Position numbers and translations under genes: made by a program | The notes under the pieces: model-generated | What the model was told of the DNA's origin: nothing | The model's input: the letters and a program-made list of their open reading frames with translations, nothing else | Databases searched by the model: none | NCBI GenBank assembly: GCA_003249555.1 | Contig: QKIQ01000085.1 | Span: 1-64,000, forward strand | Origin: Clostridia bacterium | GTDB taxonomy: Bacteria > Bacillota > Clostridia > Christensenellales > SZUA-584 | Direction: 5' to 3' | DNA length: 64,000 bases | Shown here: piece by piece, positions 1 through 8,703 of the stretch | How positions within the stretch are numbered: the stretch's first letter is position 1 | Layout: each line of letters opens with the position of its first letter

Positions 1-622
1 TTGTCGCGCTTACCGACATGATAATATCACCAACACGATACATGGATTGTTTAACCGCAGATATTAAATTTGCAAGCGTGTAGCCGTCTTTTAACGTTTT
101 GCTATTTGTCCCGTCCCATTGTGGGAATTTTGCATCAGTATTTGCGCTTGGGGCGATAACACGCCCACTCTCTAATGCCGTCAATCTACTACCAAACGCG
201 GTTACAGCAATAAGCGCCGTCTGCAGGGATGTAAATTCATTCGTGCTTTCCGCCGCGCCAGTGATATTAATGGATGGCGATACGTCAAGCTTGAACTCCA
301 GTGAGCGTTTCTCAGCGTCTTCAGCAAAAGTTATGATGAACTGGCAGGTGAGCATCCCGGCAACTACACTGGTTTGGCTTGTAACCGCATAAGTGCATTT
401 TCCCTTTTCCGGCTCCGTTTCGGATACAGCGCAGCTGTTACCAATCAGCGTTTTATCTGGTTTTATGGCAGCAAGGATCACGAGCGCACCAGTCAGATTG
501 ATAGGCTGTGCGTTGTTAAGAAGCGTAATGTCAAGCACCGGCGAACCAACATCATACTGGCTGATTTTTATGGGATGTTTATATGGCTCACTGATGTCTA
601 TTTTTATAGGTATCGTGATCAT
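1..622 (-). CDS. Tail fibre / baseplate protein, partial (BppU-like N-terminus)
   Basis: The frame is open from an ATG at 622, preceded by GGAGGAAAC, to the left edge, so the C-terminus is missing (at least 207 residues). The first 110 residues resemble the Ig-like N-terminal domain of baseplate upper proteins (DUF2479/BppU), as does the next gene upstream. Near the edge the protein reads YRVGDIIMSVSAT. This is close to the PVGSIY-type motif that opens the C-terminal domain of many phage tail fibres. A receptor-binding or baseplate role is inferred from domain and position after the tail-tip gene. Confidence 0.7.
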   Translation of the reverse strand, partial: MITIPIKIDISEPYKHPIKISQYDVGSPVLDITLLNNAQPINLTGALVILAAIKPDKTLIGNSCAVSETEPEKGKCTYAVTSQTSVVAGMLTCQFIITFAEDAEKRSLEFKLDVSPSINITGAAESTNEFTSLQTALIAVTAFGSRLTALESGRVIAPSANTDAKFPQWDGTNSKTLKDGYTLANLISAVKQSMYRVGDIIMSVSAT

Positions 623-972
623 GTTTCCTCCTCATCCGCTGTTACGGTGACATTAAACTCCATCGATCGGAGCTCATCGCCACCTTTTATAATCAGCATC
701 CGGCAGCGCAGCTCACCTGCCATGTCAAATGCCTCATCTTTAACATCACACTGTACGTGACCTACTATAGAATCAAGATCGGCGCACGGGTTAATAACCA
801 CGCTGCCATCCGGCTTCTTGACGTAAAATATCACAACCGAATCCGTGATGTTTATAGGAAACACGCTCACTGACATGTGGATATCAAGAATATACGTATC
901 ACCCTCGCGCACCTCAATCGACTTCACGTATGATTTTAAAAAGTCGAGCTGTATTGTCTTTGTGATTGTCAT
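619..972 (-). CDS. BppU-like baseplate upper protein domain
   Basis: 117 residues, all beta-type sequence, with the pattern of the BppU/DUF2479 N-terminal domain (VREGDT, VVIFYVKKPDG, GELRCRMLI). It is paralogous in layout to the first domain of the next gene downstream and overlaps it by 4 nt (ATGA type), so the two are translationally coupled. It probably anchors fibres to the tail tip. No receptor-binding part is present in this short protein, so an adaptor role is inferred. Confidence 0.6.
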   Translation of the reverse strand: MTITKTIQLDFLKSYVKSIEVREGDTYILDIHMSVSVFPINITDSVVIFYVKKPDGSVVINPCADLDSIVGHVQCDVKDEAFDMAGELRCRMLIIKGGDELRSMEFNVTVTADEEET

Positions 973-1148
973 TTAGCAGCCTCCTTTTCTGTCTTTGGCT
1001 TATCTGTTTTGGGCTTTTCTAGCGCGGTTACAACCTTCTCAATGTCATTCATGCAAGCCACAACAATGGAGCAGTTCTGCTTGCCTTTTGTTTCAAGCTG
1101 ATTCAGCGCTGCATGTATGCTTTTTAACAATATAATTTCTTCGTTCAT
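969..1148 (-). CDS. Small hypothetical phage protein
   Basis: 59 residues starting MNEEIILLKS, with GGAGGG upstream. It overlaps both neighbours by ATGA. The first two thirds is amphipathic and helix-like and the end is a Lys/Glu/Pro-rich tail (KPKTDKPKTEKE). It sits between the tail-tip gene and the baseplate genes. No family recognised; a structural linker or chaperone role is only a guess. Confidence 0.6.
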   Translation of the reverse strand: MNEEIILLKSIHAALNQLETKGKQNCSIVVACMNDIEKVVTALEKPKTDKPKTEKEAAK

Positions 1149-3274
1149 GCGACTCCCTCCAATTCGATAAGTCTTTTATCTAAGTTTTGTATTGCCGATA
1201 TCGCCAAAGCGACCATGTTGGAGTATTGCAAACTGTCCGGCTCATTGTTGTGATACGCCACAACATCCGGGCACACCTCATACACGTCCTCGGCTATCAT
1301 GCCGACATTGATTGTTTTTTTATCGTCATCAATATAAGTGAACGTCGCGGGTTTGAGTTGGCGGCAAATATCAATTCCGTATTCATCGCCAAAGTATTTG
1401 ATATCGTCTTTGTACTTGCGCGATGATGTGTACCGTCCTAGCGACCAACCGCCAAGATCACCTGTTCTGTCCACCCACCGGCATTCGGATCCGCCAGATG
1501 CTGTTGCAGGGTTAGCCATAACAAAGCGGCTCTCCCCGGCATATGTCGAAACTTTAAAGCTGCCCCACACGTTTACCCATTTTCCCACGCCAGTAGTATA
1601 GATGTTCACTTCGTCCGATGAAAACAGTCTCATTCCGTAAGTGGCGTCAACATCGATCTGCCCGCTCCATGTTGAACCAGAGTTTTTGGTGAATCTGATT
1701 GATGACCAATATAGCTGCATACCGTATCCTGTTGACGAATCGATAGTGGTTAAATATGAAAATGTCCCGTCCGCGCCACTGAGATGTTTAACGCCTAGAT
1801 TGTCAACATCTATCCTCGACGCTGCAATCGTGCCGGTTTTAATGTTGCTGCCGCTGATCGTTGTCGAGCCATCCGTCAGATTGGAGAATGCCACCATACC
1901 ACTGAATGATATGCTTTGGCTTGATATCTCGGTTGAACCGGCCATGAGTTTTAGTGTGCTTGATGTCGAGCCGTTTGTAACGGATAATGTCAGGCTGTCA
2001 ACATACTGGTCGATAGACGATATCGCGCCTTCAGCGGTCGATATTCGCGTCGTTAGGCTGGACGCGGTCTGCTGTAGTGTGGAAATATCACCTTCGGCAT
2101 CACCAACGGTTACCACAAGCCCATCAACGGTCAATTTTAGGGATGCATAGCCGCCAGAGATCTCTTCCTGCAAGTCTAATATGTCTTGATCCTGCGACCG
2201 CAACAAATCACCGAGCATGGGCATTTCAGTTCCAAGGACAATGTTTATATACTTTTTGGTCAACGAGTCATAATCATATAAAACAACTCTTAATGATATC
2301 GCTGTTGATTTATATTTGCATCTGACTGTATCTCCAATCTCCACGGTTTGGAGCATGGAAATATCCTTATACTCCTCTGTCTGTGACAGATCAATGAAAT
2401 TTACAGTAGCGCTTTTTAGTGGCTGGTCAGCTCCCTGATCAAACATTTCTGCAACAAGTTCACGCAGTTTATTTCTAACATCGTCCGCGTTCCCGTACAG
2501 TAAGTTTTCGTCATCATCCACGGCCCCGACTTTTATATCGCTGAAATGAATATGTCGCACATGCGGGATAGGCGTTTCACTGATTTTTTCGCTGTCGATA
2601 TATATTTCCGGAAGCATAATAACCGCATCATCTATATCGAGGCCGGTCGGGATAATACGATTCACTAGCTGGTCATCATCTTCTTCGTATATCAAACCAG
2701 TGAGGTTTTTGCGATATTCAATTACCACACCTCTATCGGCGCCGAGCCTTGATTTCATATTTACTGTGAAGTTATTGCGCTCGATTTCACCGTGCCAGCG
2801 ATTCACATAACTATTGTCCTGCTCGCCTATTATCGCTCTAAGAACAGATGTGCGCACAATCCTCATGCTTGCGACTTGGCTAATGTCAGACGTACCTGTA
2901 AACCGTCTTTCAGATATTCCTGCCTGCAAAATATCCGGTAACGCTTCGACTCCTGTTTTGTTCGTCCATGCGCGATTTAATATTATATCTTGATCAAGAT
3001 CATAAGATATGTGCCATGCGAAGGCTTCTTTGCCGCCGTCGAGCATTTCCGTTGGTTTTGAAAGCCGGAAGAACTGTTCGCCGCAGGGCGTATCAGCCTT
3101 TACGATAGCGCCTATAACAACATTGTCAAAATGCGGCGATGCTTGCGCCACTTTTATAGTCAGACTGAACTCGCCGTTTAGTTCTTCATGCACAACCGCA
3201 GATTCGCATAGTATATTCCCTATGCCGTTTGTGGCCAGCTGCGCAGGTGTTGAGTTTGGCGCGTATATCCTCAT
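1145..3274 (-). CDS. Tail-tip / tail-associated protein with C-terminal S74 chaperone domain
   Basis: 709 residues. Residues 1 to about 360 match the phage minor structural protein N-terminal region (gp44/Tal-like, tail-hub base) and begin MRIYAPNSTPAQLATNG. The middle is a helical then beta, Ser/Thr-rich fibre-like section. The last 90 residues form a peptidase S74 (intramolecular chaperone) domain: SSRKYKDDIKYFG, then GMIAEDVYEV and a terminal coiled coil. In this family the Ser/Lys pair of the SxxxxKxDI motif cleaves the chaperone off after trimer folding. It follows the distal tail gene directly, as is usual for siphovirus tail modules. Confidence 0.8.
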   Translation of the reverse strand: MRIYAPNSTPAQLATNGIGNILCESAVVHEELNGEFSLTIKVAQASPHFDNVVIGAIVKADTPCGEQFFRLSKPTEMLDGGKEAFAWHISYDLDQDIILNRAWTNKTGVEALPDILQAGISERRFTGTSDISQVASMRIVRTSVLRAIIGEQDNSYVNRWHGEIERNNFTVNMKSRLGADRGVVIEYRKNLTGLIYEEDDDQLVNRIIPTGLDIDDAVIMLPEIYIDSEKISETPIPHVRHIHFSDIKVGAVDDDENLLYGNADDVRNKLRELVAEMFDQGADQPLKSATVNFIDLSQTEEYKDISMLQTVEIGDTVRCKYKSTAISLRVVLYDYDSLTKKYINIVLGTEMPMLGDLLRSQDQDILDLQEEISGGYASLKLTVDGLVVTVGDAEGDISTLQQTASSLTTRISTAEGAISSIDQYVDSLTLSVTNGSTSSTLKLMAGSTEISSQSISFSGMVAFSNLTDGSTTISGSNIKTGTIAASRIDVDNLGVKHLSGADGTFSYLTTIDSSTGYGMQLYWSSIRFTKNSGSTWSGQIDVDATYGMRLFSSDEVNIYTTGVGKWVNVWGSFKVSTYAGESRFVMANPATASGGSECRWVDRTGDLGGWSLGRYTSSRKYKDDIKYFGDEYGIDICRQLKPATFTYIDDDKKTINVGMIAEDVYEVCPDVVAYHNNEPDSLQYSNMVALAISAIQNLDKRLIELEGVA

Positions 3275-3955
3275 CTATACCCACCTCCAGTTTGGCGATA
3301 TTTCCAACTTTGTCACGCTACCATCCCAGCCAATGTTTATTGTCTCGCCAGCCTCTATAATAGGAAAATTGCCTGTCATTTTGTCGCTTGCGAGCACACC
3401 GTTTTTATAGCAATCCATCAGATCACCGTCGATCACTATTTCAGGGTCGATGTCAGTTAAACTGATTTCTTGATCGCCTACCGTTAGTGTGACATTCCCC
3501 GAGCCTGTCAGCTTTATGGTTGGATACGAAGGATGGTTACACGGGCTTATCAGTGTGACAGGGCTTGTGACTGCCGTGATGCTCTGCTGGTCAAGTTCGC
3601 GCTTAACCGGATTACAAATAAACTGAACTTCAAATTGATGCCACGTCGCTATTGTATTAACAATATCAGTGGCAATATCAATTCGGTAATCATATACCTT
3701 GTCCGGCTCGTTTGAAAATGTAACAGTGCTGCCACCAAGAATGATCTGTGCAATATGTTCTGGGAACGGACCGTCATAAAAAAAGCCTCCGGTTTTGACC
3801 ACTTCCTCATACGATCCGTCCCACTGCGTTAAATATCCTGACCGCCCGGGGATTGTTATCAGCTGTACGCGCTTTTGTGCGATTTGTATTGGAGGAAGCG
3901 CAGTTACGCGCAGCTTGTTTGTCTGCGTGTCGGCACCATCAATCAAAATATACAT
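3275..3955 (-). CDS. Distal tail protein (Dit-like)
   Basis: 226 residues with the typical Dit/siphovirus tail component start (DGADTQTNKLRVTALPPIQI), IPGRSGYLTQWDGSYEE and a C-terminal galectin-like beta region. Dit forms the hexameric ring joining tail tube and tip. It lies between the tape-measure and tail-tip genes, the standard order, and ends one base before the next gene starts. Confidence 0.8.
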   Translation of the reverse strand: MYILIDGADTQTNKLRVTALPPIQIAQKRVQLITIPGRSGYLTQWDGSYEEVVKTGGFFYDGPFPEHIAQIILGGSTVTFSNEPDKVYDYRIDIATDIVNTIATWHQFEVQFICNPVKRELDQQSITAVTSPVTLISPCNHPSYPTIKLTGSGNVTLTVGDQEISLTDIDPEIVIDGDLMDCYKNGVLASDKMTGNFPIIEAGETINIGWDGSVTKLEISPNWRWV

Positions 3956-4914
3956 TAAGCTGTTCTTCCTCCTTTTGCTTTGATCTTTCGACGCGCTTCT
4001 TCTGCCAGGCTCTGTGATATCTTTTTGATATCGCTTTCGTTACGCACAATCATACCGTCGCCATGCACATGGACAATTATGTCGCCGCCGCTTACTTTGG
4101 CTGGCGCTTCCACTTGTCTTTGTGAATCGGCGGAAAGGTTGTATATCACCGGCGTTGCTTTAAGCGTGATCTCTTTCATTTTGTCAGCGTACGCATCATT
4201 GGAAGCTTGTGCAAACTTGCCAGTTGTCTCTTTCATGTGCTTTGTGCGAGACTCAATGCCCATCGCGTAACTGTCGGCCGATTGTGCTGCTGTTTCAATA
4301 GCCCGTTTTGCGGGAGAACGCTGTATATAATAATCTTTCCATCCTTGATTTGAGGCTTTTGCCAATGCAGCACTAGCGTTATAAACGGCATCGCGTTTGC
4401 TTCTTAAGCCAGATGCATAACTGTCTCCCGTTTGTGCCGCTGCTTTTGCTGCCTCATCGGATTTATTCATATCCTTGACAAGGCCATCAAGCTTAGCATT
4501 GATGGCATCCATGTTGGTCTTAAAATCGGTCTCCATGTCCGCCACTGTGCCGGAGAACTTTTGTTTACCCTCTTCGACCTTCCCAAACTTTTCGTTTAGG
4601 GCTTTAATATCCTTTTCGCCGCCCGCAACAATAGCAGCGAGATATTTAGCCGATTCCTCCGATCCATCTGAAAGCTTCTGAATAAGTCCTTTATCAACGC
4701 CTTTTTCCATCGCTTTGGTGATGTTGTCTGCATACGTATCGAGGTAGTTGACCTGAGAATCAAGACTGGCGATTAAGTCTGTTATGCTCTGATCCGCCTC
4801 TGTGCTCATTTTCTGAAATAATCCGATTTGGCTATCGATGCTCTCATAAGCCGTCAGAAATGCCGCTTCATGGGCCGCCGCAAGATTTGCCAGTTCGCCT
4901 TCGAGAATAAGCAT
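3955..4914 (-). CDS. Tape-measure protein, C-terminal part (frameshifted)
   Basis: This 319-residue frame continues the tape-measure gene. The protein-like reading begins before its first ATG, with codons giving EQYNQMLILEGELANL, and the upstream frame becomes nonsense at the same place. Alanine-rich amphipathic helices follow (ESIDSQIGLFQKMS, DNITKAMEKGVDKGL), then a C-terminal beta/basic end. It is best read as the C-terminal third of one protein of about 1,190 residues, split by a -1 shift near position 4930. No separate start site is convincing. Confidence 0.7.
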   Translation of the reverse strand: MLILEGELANLAAAHEAAFLTAYESIDSQIGLFQKMSTEADQSITDLIASLDSQVNYLDTYADNITKAMEKGVDKGLIQKLSDGSEESAKYLAAIVAGGEKDIKALNEKFGKVEEGKQKFSGTVADMETDFKTNMDAINAKLDGLVKDMNKSDEAAKAAAQTGDSYASGLRSKRDAVYNASAALAKASNQGWKDYYIQRSPAKRAIETAAQSADSYAMGIESRTKHMKETTGKFAQASNDAYADKMKEITLKATPVIYNLSADSQRQVEAPAKVSGGDIIVHVHGDGMIVRNESDIKKISQSLAEEARRKIKAKGGRTA

Positions 4915-7526
4915 CTGATTGTACTGCTCTTCATGGTTGCTGTCGCGGCGTTATAGGCTTCTATGGTCATGCCGAATTTAGCAAGCGTCTCAGCGTTGGC
5001 GTCGAATTGCTCTTGTTCTATCGCCAGTGATTCCGTTGTACCTTCAAGGCTTTCTCTTAAAGCCCTGTCCGCGGTGTTGAGTTCCCCAAGACTCGACGTA
5101 GCGTCTCTTAGCGATTCATCAAGCAGTACAGCGGCGCCCAAATATGTCACCGCCGCAGACGTGCCATCTGAAGCAGCGTCGATCTGATCTCTTTGCTCTT
5201 TCGTTAGCCCAGCGAGGATTTTTTGGCGTTTGCGCTCGTTTTCAGCTAGTTGTTGTTCCGCTTTGTACTGCTCAGTCTCTAGCTCGATAATTCTGTCGCG
5301 CTGCAGCTCCGCTTTATGTTGGGCATTTAATGCTTCAGCTCGCCGTTTGATGATGGGGATGCTTTCTTTCAACTCAGCGGTATTGTCGCTTAGAAGACTG
5401 TTTAGCTCAGGGTACATCTCTGCGAGCTCGGCAGTGGTTCCCTCTAAAAGCATTTGCTCTGATGTTGTCAGCTTAGACTTTCCCGCCAACTCATCAAGCC
5501 GATCAATGAGCGTTTTTGTCGTTTTCTCTTGTGCCGCAGCGGCCACGGTGTTTTTTTCATATTCTTCAGCCGCGGCGTTCATTTCATCGGATAGAGCTTT
5601 TGTATTTGCGGCAAGTTTTTTGCTTTCTTCATCAGCTTGAAATAATGCGGGCACAAGAGCAAGCAGCCCCGCGGTCAGTGCCGCAATGGCCGTCACAACA
5701 AGAAAGACGGGATTCGCCATAAGCGATGCCGTCATGGCTTTGATGGCCGGTATGACGGTTCCTTTTACAACCGTCGATGAAAATATAAGTGCTACTGACA
5801 ACACGCCGAGAGCAACCGTAACGCCAGTTATAACCGGCACAACCCACTCGTTTTCTTGAATAAAATCGTCCACCCATTCAAGCACGCCTGTACCTGCATC
5901 GATGAGCATGTTCATAGCCGGGTTAAGCTGATCCCCCACGGTGATTTTTACCCGGTTAAAAGCATTGTCCAGTAGCTTCAGTTTGCTTTCGGTGGTTCCG
6001 TAACGAAGCTGAGCTTCTTTGGTAAGCGCCGTGTTTTCTGTCCATGCTGTATTTGATAAAGAAACCGAATCAGCAACCTTTTCCGATGCAAGCGATAGGG
6101 ATTTGAGCATGTTGGATTGTCTAATACCCGACAGCCCCATATCATCCAGGACAAGCGTGGCGCTTTCGCCTTTTTCCTCCAAGCCGCCAAGTCCGGATAA
6201 GAACGCCTGAATAGCTTCCATCGGTGCAGTTTTCCATTTGGTTGAGAACTCATCAGAAGACATACCCGCTATTCGTGCAAACTCTTCAAGATTGTCTCCG
6301 CCTTTAACAACCGCCTTTTCAATCGCATCAAGCGTTTGCGTCATGGCTGTGCCGCCAGCCTCAGCCTCGATTCCGACTGACGACATCGCTGCTGCAAGCG
6401 CAAGTATATCCGGTTCGGTTAGTCCGGCCAATGTTCCAGCAGATGCCAACCGTATCGCCATATCTGCTATATCGGCCTCAGTCGTGGCGCTGTTGTTTCC
6501 AAGAGCGACAACTGCCGACCCAAGGCGCTTGAAGTCCTCTTGAGCCATTCCGGTGATGTTGGCAAACTTAGCGAACGTTTGAGCCGCTTGCTCGCCTGAG
6601 AGGTTTGTTGCAACTCCCAGATCGGCCATTGTAGCAGTGAAGTCGACTATGTTTCCTTTGGCAATGCCGAGCTGCCCGGCGTTTTCTGCGATGCCAGCCA
6701 ATTCGGCAGCGGTCATGGGAATATCGCTTGATAACTCTTTGAAAGAATCTGATATAGCATCCAGTTCTTTATCTGTCAGATCGGTGGTTTTCTCAACGCC
6801 GGTCATTGCGCTTTCGTAAGCGATGGACGCCTGAGCGCATGCTATGAACGCATCCGCCATTTCTTTAAGGCCTCTGACGATGCCAGCCGATACAAGAGCG
6901 GTAGATAAAGCGTCAAGGCTTTTTGATGTCTTGTCGGTTTTGTTACCGAATTCATCTATGGACTTCGCTGTTTTATCAGTGCTTTTTTTCGCTTCGCCAA
7001 GATATTTATCGTTTAGTTTGATCTCGTCGTTGGTTTTATTAAGCTCGGCCTTGGCTTTATTAAGAGACGTTTCCCAATTGTTCGTTCCCTTTTCAGCAGC
7101 AGTAAGACGCGCTTCGTTTTCGGCAAGTTGTTGCTTGAGCTTCTCGGTTTCGGCCGTGAGCTTGTTCTGCTGCTCGGTGGTGTCGCCCTCGGTGTTCTTG
7201 AGCTTTTCGAGAGCTGCTTCGTTGGCCGTGATCTTTTGCGTCAGTTCTTCCTTGCGCGATTTGTATGCATCGACAGCAGACTGAGCATTTTTATAAGCAG
7301 CATTCAGTTCTTTGATTTTGACTGTTTGCGTAGACTGTAAGTCGGATAAGGCTTTTTGCTTTGCCGTCAAAGCCTCCAAGCTGTTCGCGTTGGTTTTATA
7401 TTCGCTCTGAACAAGACCTAGGGCAGACTGATACTTCTTCAGCTCGGCGTTTATGTTAGAAATGGATTGCTTATACTGAGTTTCGCCGTCAATCGCGATT
7501 CTGGTTGAAATAGTGCGCTGTGCCAA
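4854..7526 (-). CDS. Tail tape-measure protein, N-terminal part
   Basis: The start is placed at TTG 7526 (AAAGGGTG upstream), giving a protein beginning with AQRTISTRIAIDGE, the usual start of clostridial tape-measure proteins. Residues 10-200 are coiled coil. Residues about 205-450 are the phage tape-measure core (YESAMTGVEKTTDLTDKEL, MAELAGIAENAGQLG type). Hydrophobic segments follow (ALGVLSVALIFSS; NPVFLVVTAIAALTAGLLAL). After residue about 870 the frame turns into an unlikely tail (IRCLFSKANWQILRRPMKRHF) while coding continues in the -1 frame, so the gene looks frameshifted. Confidence 0.8.
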   Translation of the reverse strand: MAQRTISTRIAIDGETQYKQSISNINAELKKYQSALGLVQSEYKTNANSLEALTAKQKALSDLQSTQTVKIKELNAAYKNAQSAVDAYKSRKEELTQKITANEAALEKLKNTEGDTTEQQNKLTAETEKLKQQLAENEARLTAAEKGTNNWETSLNKAKAELNKTNDEIKLNDKYLGEAKKSTDKTAKSIDEFGNKTDKTSKSLDALSTALVSAGIVRGLKEMADAFIACAQASIAYESAMTGVEKTTDLTDKELDAISDSFKELSSDIPMTAAELAGIAENAGQLGIAKGNIVDFTATMADLGVATNLSGEQAAQTFAKFANITGMAQEDFKRLGSAVVALGNNSATTEADIADMAIRLASAGTLAGLTEPDILALAAAMSSVGIEAEAGGTAMTQTLDAIEKAVVKGGDNLEEFARIAGMSSDEFSTKWKTAPMEAIQAFLSGLGGLEEKGESATLVLDDMGLSGIRQSNMLKSLSLASEKVADSVSLSNTAWTENTALTKEAQLRYGTTESKLKLLDNAFNRVKITVGDQLNPAMNMLIDAGTGVLEWVDDFIQENEWVVPVITGVTVALGVLSVALIFSSTVVKGTVIPAIKAMTASLMANPVFLVVTAIAALTAGLLALVPALFQADEESKKLAANTKALSDEMNAAAEEYEKNTVAAAAQEKTTKTLIDRLDELAGKSKLTTSEQMLLEGTTAELAEMYPELNSLLSDNTAELKESIPIIKRRAEALNAQHKAELQRDRIIELETEQYKAEQQLAENERKRQKILAGLTKEQRDQIDAASDGTSAAVTYLGAAVLLDESLRDATSSLGELNTADRALRESLEGTTESLAIEQEQFDANAETLAKFGMTIEAYNAATATMKSSTIRCLFSKANWQILRRPMKRHF

Positions 7527-7562
7527 TATCTTCACCCTTTCTCGGACATCGGCACTCAGGCA

Positions 7563-7715
7563 CTACTTGTCAGGTTTTATAATTATCTCAAATGTCTTTC
7601 CGCAGTTGCGCCCTTTGCATTTAACAAAAATGCCATTGCAAACCGCTTTTTTGTCGCGCTCTATCGGCATTTTATAACCGCAGTAAGGACACTTTATTTT
7701 TTCACGCGGATCCAT
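7563..7715 (-). CDS. Com-like zinc-ribbon small protein
   Basis: 50 residues from ATG 7715, starting MDPREKIKCPYCGYKMPIE, with a second Cys pair in KCKGRNCGK. This is the CxxC...CxxxxC pattern of small Com-like (Mu) zinc ribbons often found before tape-measure genes. Its ATG lies one base after the stop of the upstream gene, so translation is probably coupled. The function in this phage is unknown. Confidence 0.7.
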   Translation of the reverse strand: MDPREKIKCPYCGYKMPIERDKKAVCNGIFVKCKGRNCGKTFEIIIKPDK

Positions 7716-7716
7716 G

Positions 7717-8079
7717 TCAGTGTCTTGTCGGAAACTGCGTCACATGCGATTTTGCCGCGAGAGCATTTGCCTGATTGAACGCGGCTATCTCATTAACGAT
7801 ATATGTTATGATGTCAAGACAGTCGCGCAGGTCAGGCGTCCTGTCCTTGAAGATTTTGTCGCTCGCGCCGACGTCACAGAGAACTTCGTTAATATAATCT
7901 TTGCAGATGATTATCGCTTCCGCTTCGGTTTTCTTACCCTCTTTATAGTCATTGGCAGCGCCGAGCACCAGCGGCCCACCCGTCCGCATCAGCTCGTTAT
8001 TTTTAGCATCGATTTCTATTTCAAATTCTGTTCCCGCGATGTCAATTTTCAGCATGCGGTTTCTAAATGCAAAACTCAT
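7717..8079 (-). CDS. Phage tail-assembly region protein
   Basis: 120 residues, ATG 8079 with AGGAGGAAAAGAA just upstream. Its start overlaps the stop of the frameshift extension of the preceding chaperone gene (ATGA). The sequence starts MSFAFRNRMLKIDIAGTEFE and is a mix of beta N-terminus and helical C-terminus. It resembles small proteins conserved between tail chaperone and tape-measure genes in clostridial phages. A role in tail assembly is inferred from position only. Confidence 0.6.
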   Translation of the reverse strand: MSFAFRNRMLKIDIAGTEFEIEIDAKNNELMRTGGPLVLGAANDYKEGKKTEAEAIIICKDYINEVLCDVGASDKIFKDRTPDLRDCLDIITYIVNEIAAFNQANALAAKSHVTQFPTRH

Positions 8080-8226
8080 TTCTTTTCCTCCTGCTTATGA
8101 TTTTTTTCATACATGGTTACAAGATCGTTCATAACCCCTGGATTAAGCGCCATCGTTTCCTCTGCCGATAACCCAACGGTTATTCCGTTTTGGATATAGA
8201 CGGCTCGTTTATATCCGTTTTTTTTT
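8076..8226 (-). CDS. -1 frameshift extension of tail assembly chaperone (gpGT-like)
   Basis: After a run of nine A residues (T run 8218-8226 on + strand) the -1 frame is open and gives a protein-like extension: NGYKRAVYIQNGITVGL, then EETMALNPGVMNDLV, ending at TGA 8076-8078 inside the start of the next gene. It has no good start of its own. Tail chaperones of siphoviruses are classically made as a short and a frameshifted long form. The A9 run contains the canonical A AAA AAA slippery heptamer in the right frame. Confidence 0.75.
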
Positions 8227-8653
8227 GATGCTTGAGCAATACCAGGTCGACTTCCTCCACCTCTCCATCGATCTCGCGAACAAATCCAATGTCCGCAGCG
8301 TCGCCGCAGGCTTTCTGCAATTCAAGAAACATGTACGGAGCCGTATCAAGCTGCAGGAACTCTTCCTGCTTGAATGTCGGCACATCGATAATTCCGTATT
8401 TCGTGCATTTTTGCACTGCGCATTCTGTGAGGATTTCACTGACCCGCAGGATGTTCTTTAACCCAGTCTCCTCTTTGAGCGACAGTTCAGGTAAAATGCA
8501 CGGCCCGAATTCTTCCTGCAGTTTAAAAAGTGCGGTACCGTCATAAAGAAAAAAGTATTCAGTTCCTGCGATTATCGCGCTCGTTCCTCTTGCAATTCCG
8601 ATGATTACTACCTTCTTTTTCTCATCGGCTACTACCTTCTTTTTCTCATCCAT
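8180..8653 (-). CDS. Tail assembly chaperone, short form (gpG-like)
   Basis: 157 residues between the major tail gene and the tape measure, where the gpG-type chaperone is expected. The core (YFFLYDGTALFKLQEEFG, LRVSEILTEC) is alpha-helical. ATG 8653 has AAGGAGAAATT upstream. The N-terminus is a tandem duplication (MDEKKKVVADEKKKVVI) caused by a 24-bp direct repeat in the DNA. Near the C-terminus lies the A9 slippery run that allows a -1 shift into a 46-codon extension. Such proteins coat the tape measure during tail assembly. Confidence 0.7.
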   Translation of the reverse strand: MDEKKKVVADEKKKVVIIGIARGTSAIIAGTEYFFLYDGTALFKLQEEFGPCILPELSLKEETGLKNILRVSEILTECAVQKCTKYGIIDVPTFKQEEFLQLDTAPYMFLELQKACGDAADIGFVREIDGEVEEVDLVLLKHQKKTDINEPSISKTE

Positions 8654-8670
8654 AATTTCTCCTTAATAAA

Positions 8671-8686
8671 GGGGGCCGAAGCCCCC
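8671..8686 (-). terminator. Intercistronic UUCG hairpin
   Basis: GGGGGC-TTCG-GCCCCC on the - strand, followed by TTTATTAAGG and then the next gene's start. It lies just after the major tail gene. A stem with a stable UUCG loop and a short T tract can act as a partial terminator or 3'-end stabiliser, which would give more tail-tube than chaperone mRNA. Confidence 0.55.
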
Positions 8687-8703
8687 AATATTATTGTTCA
8701 TCA

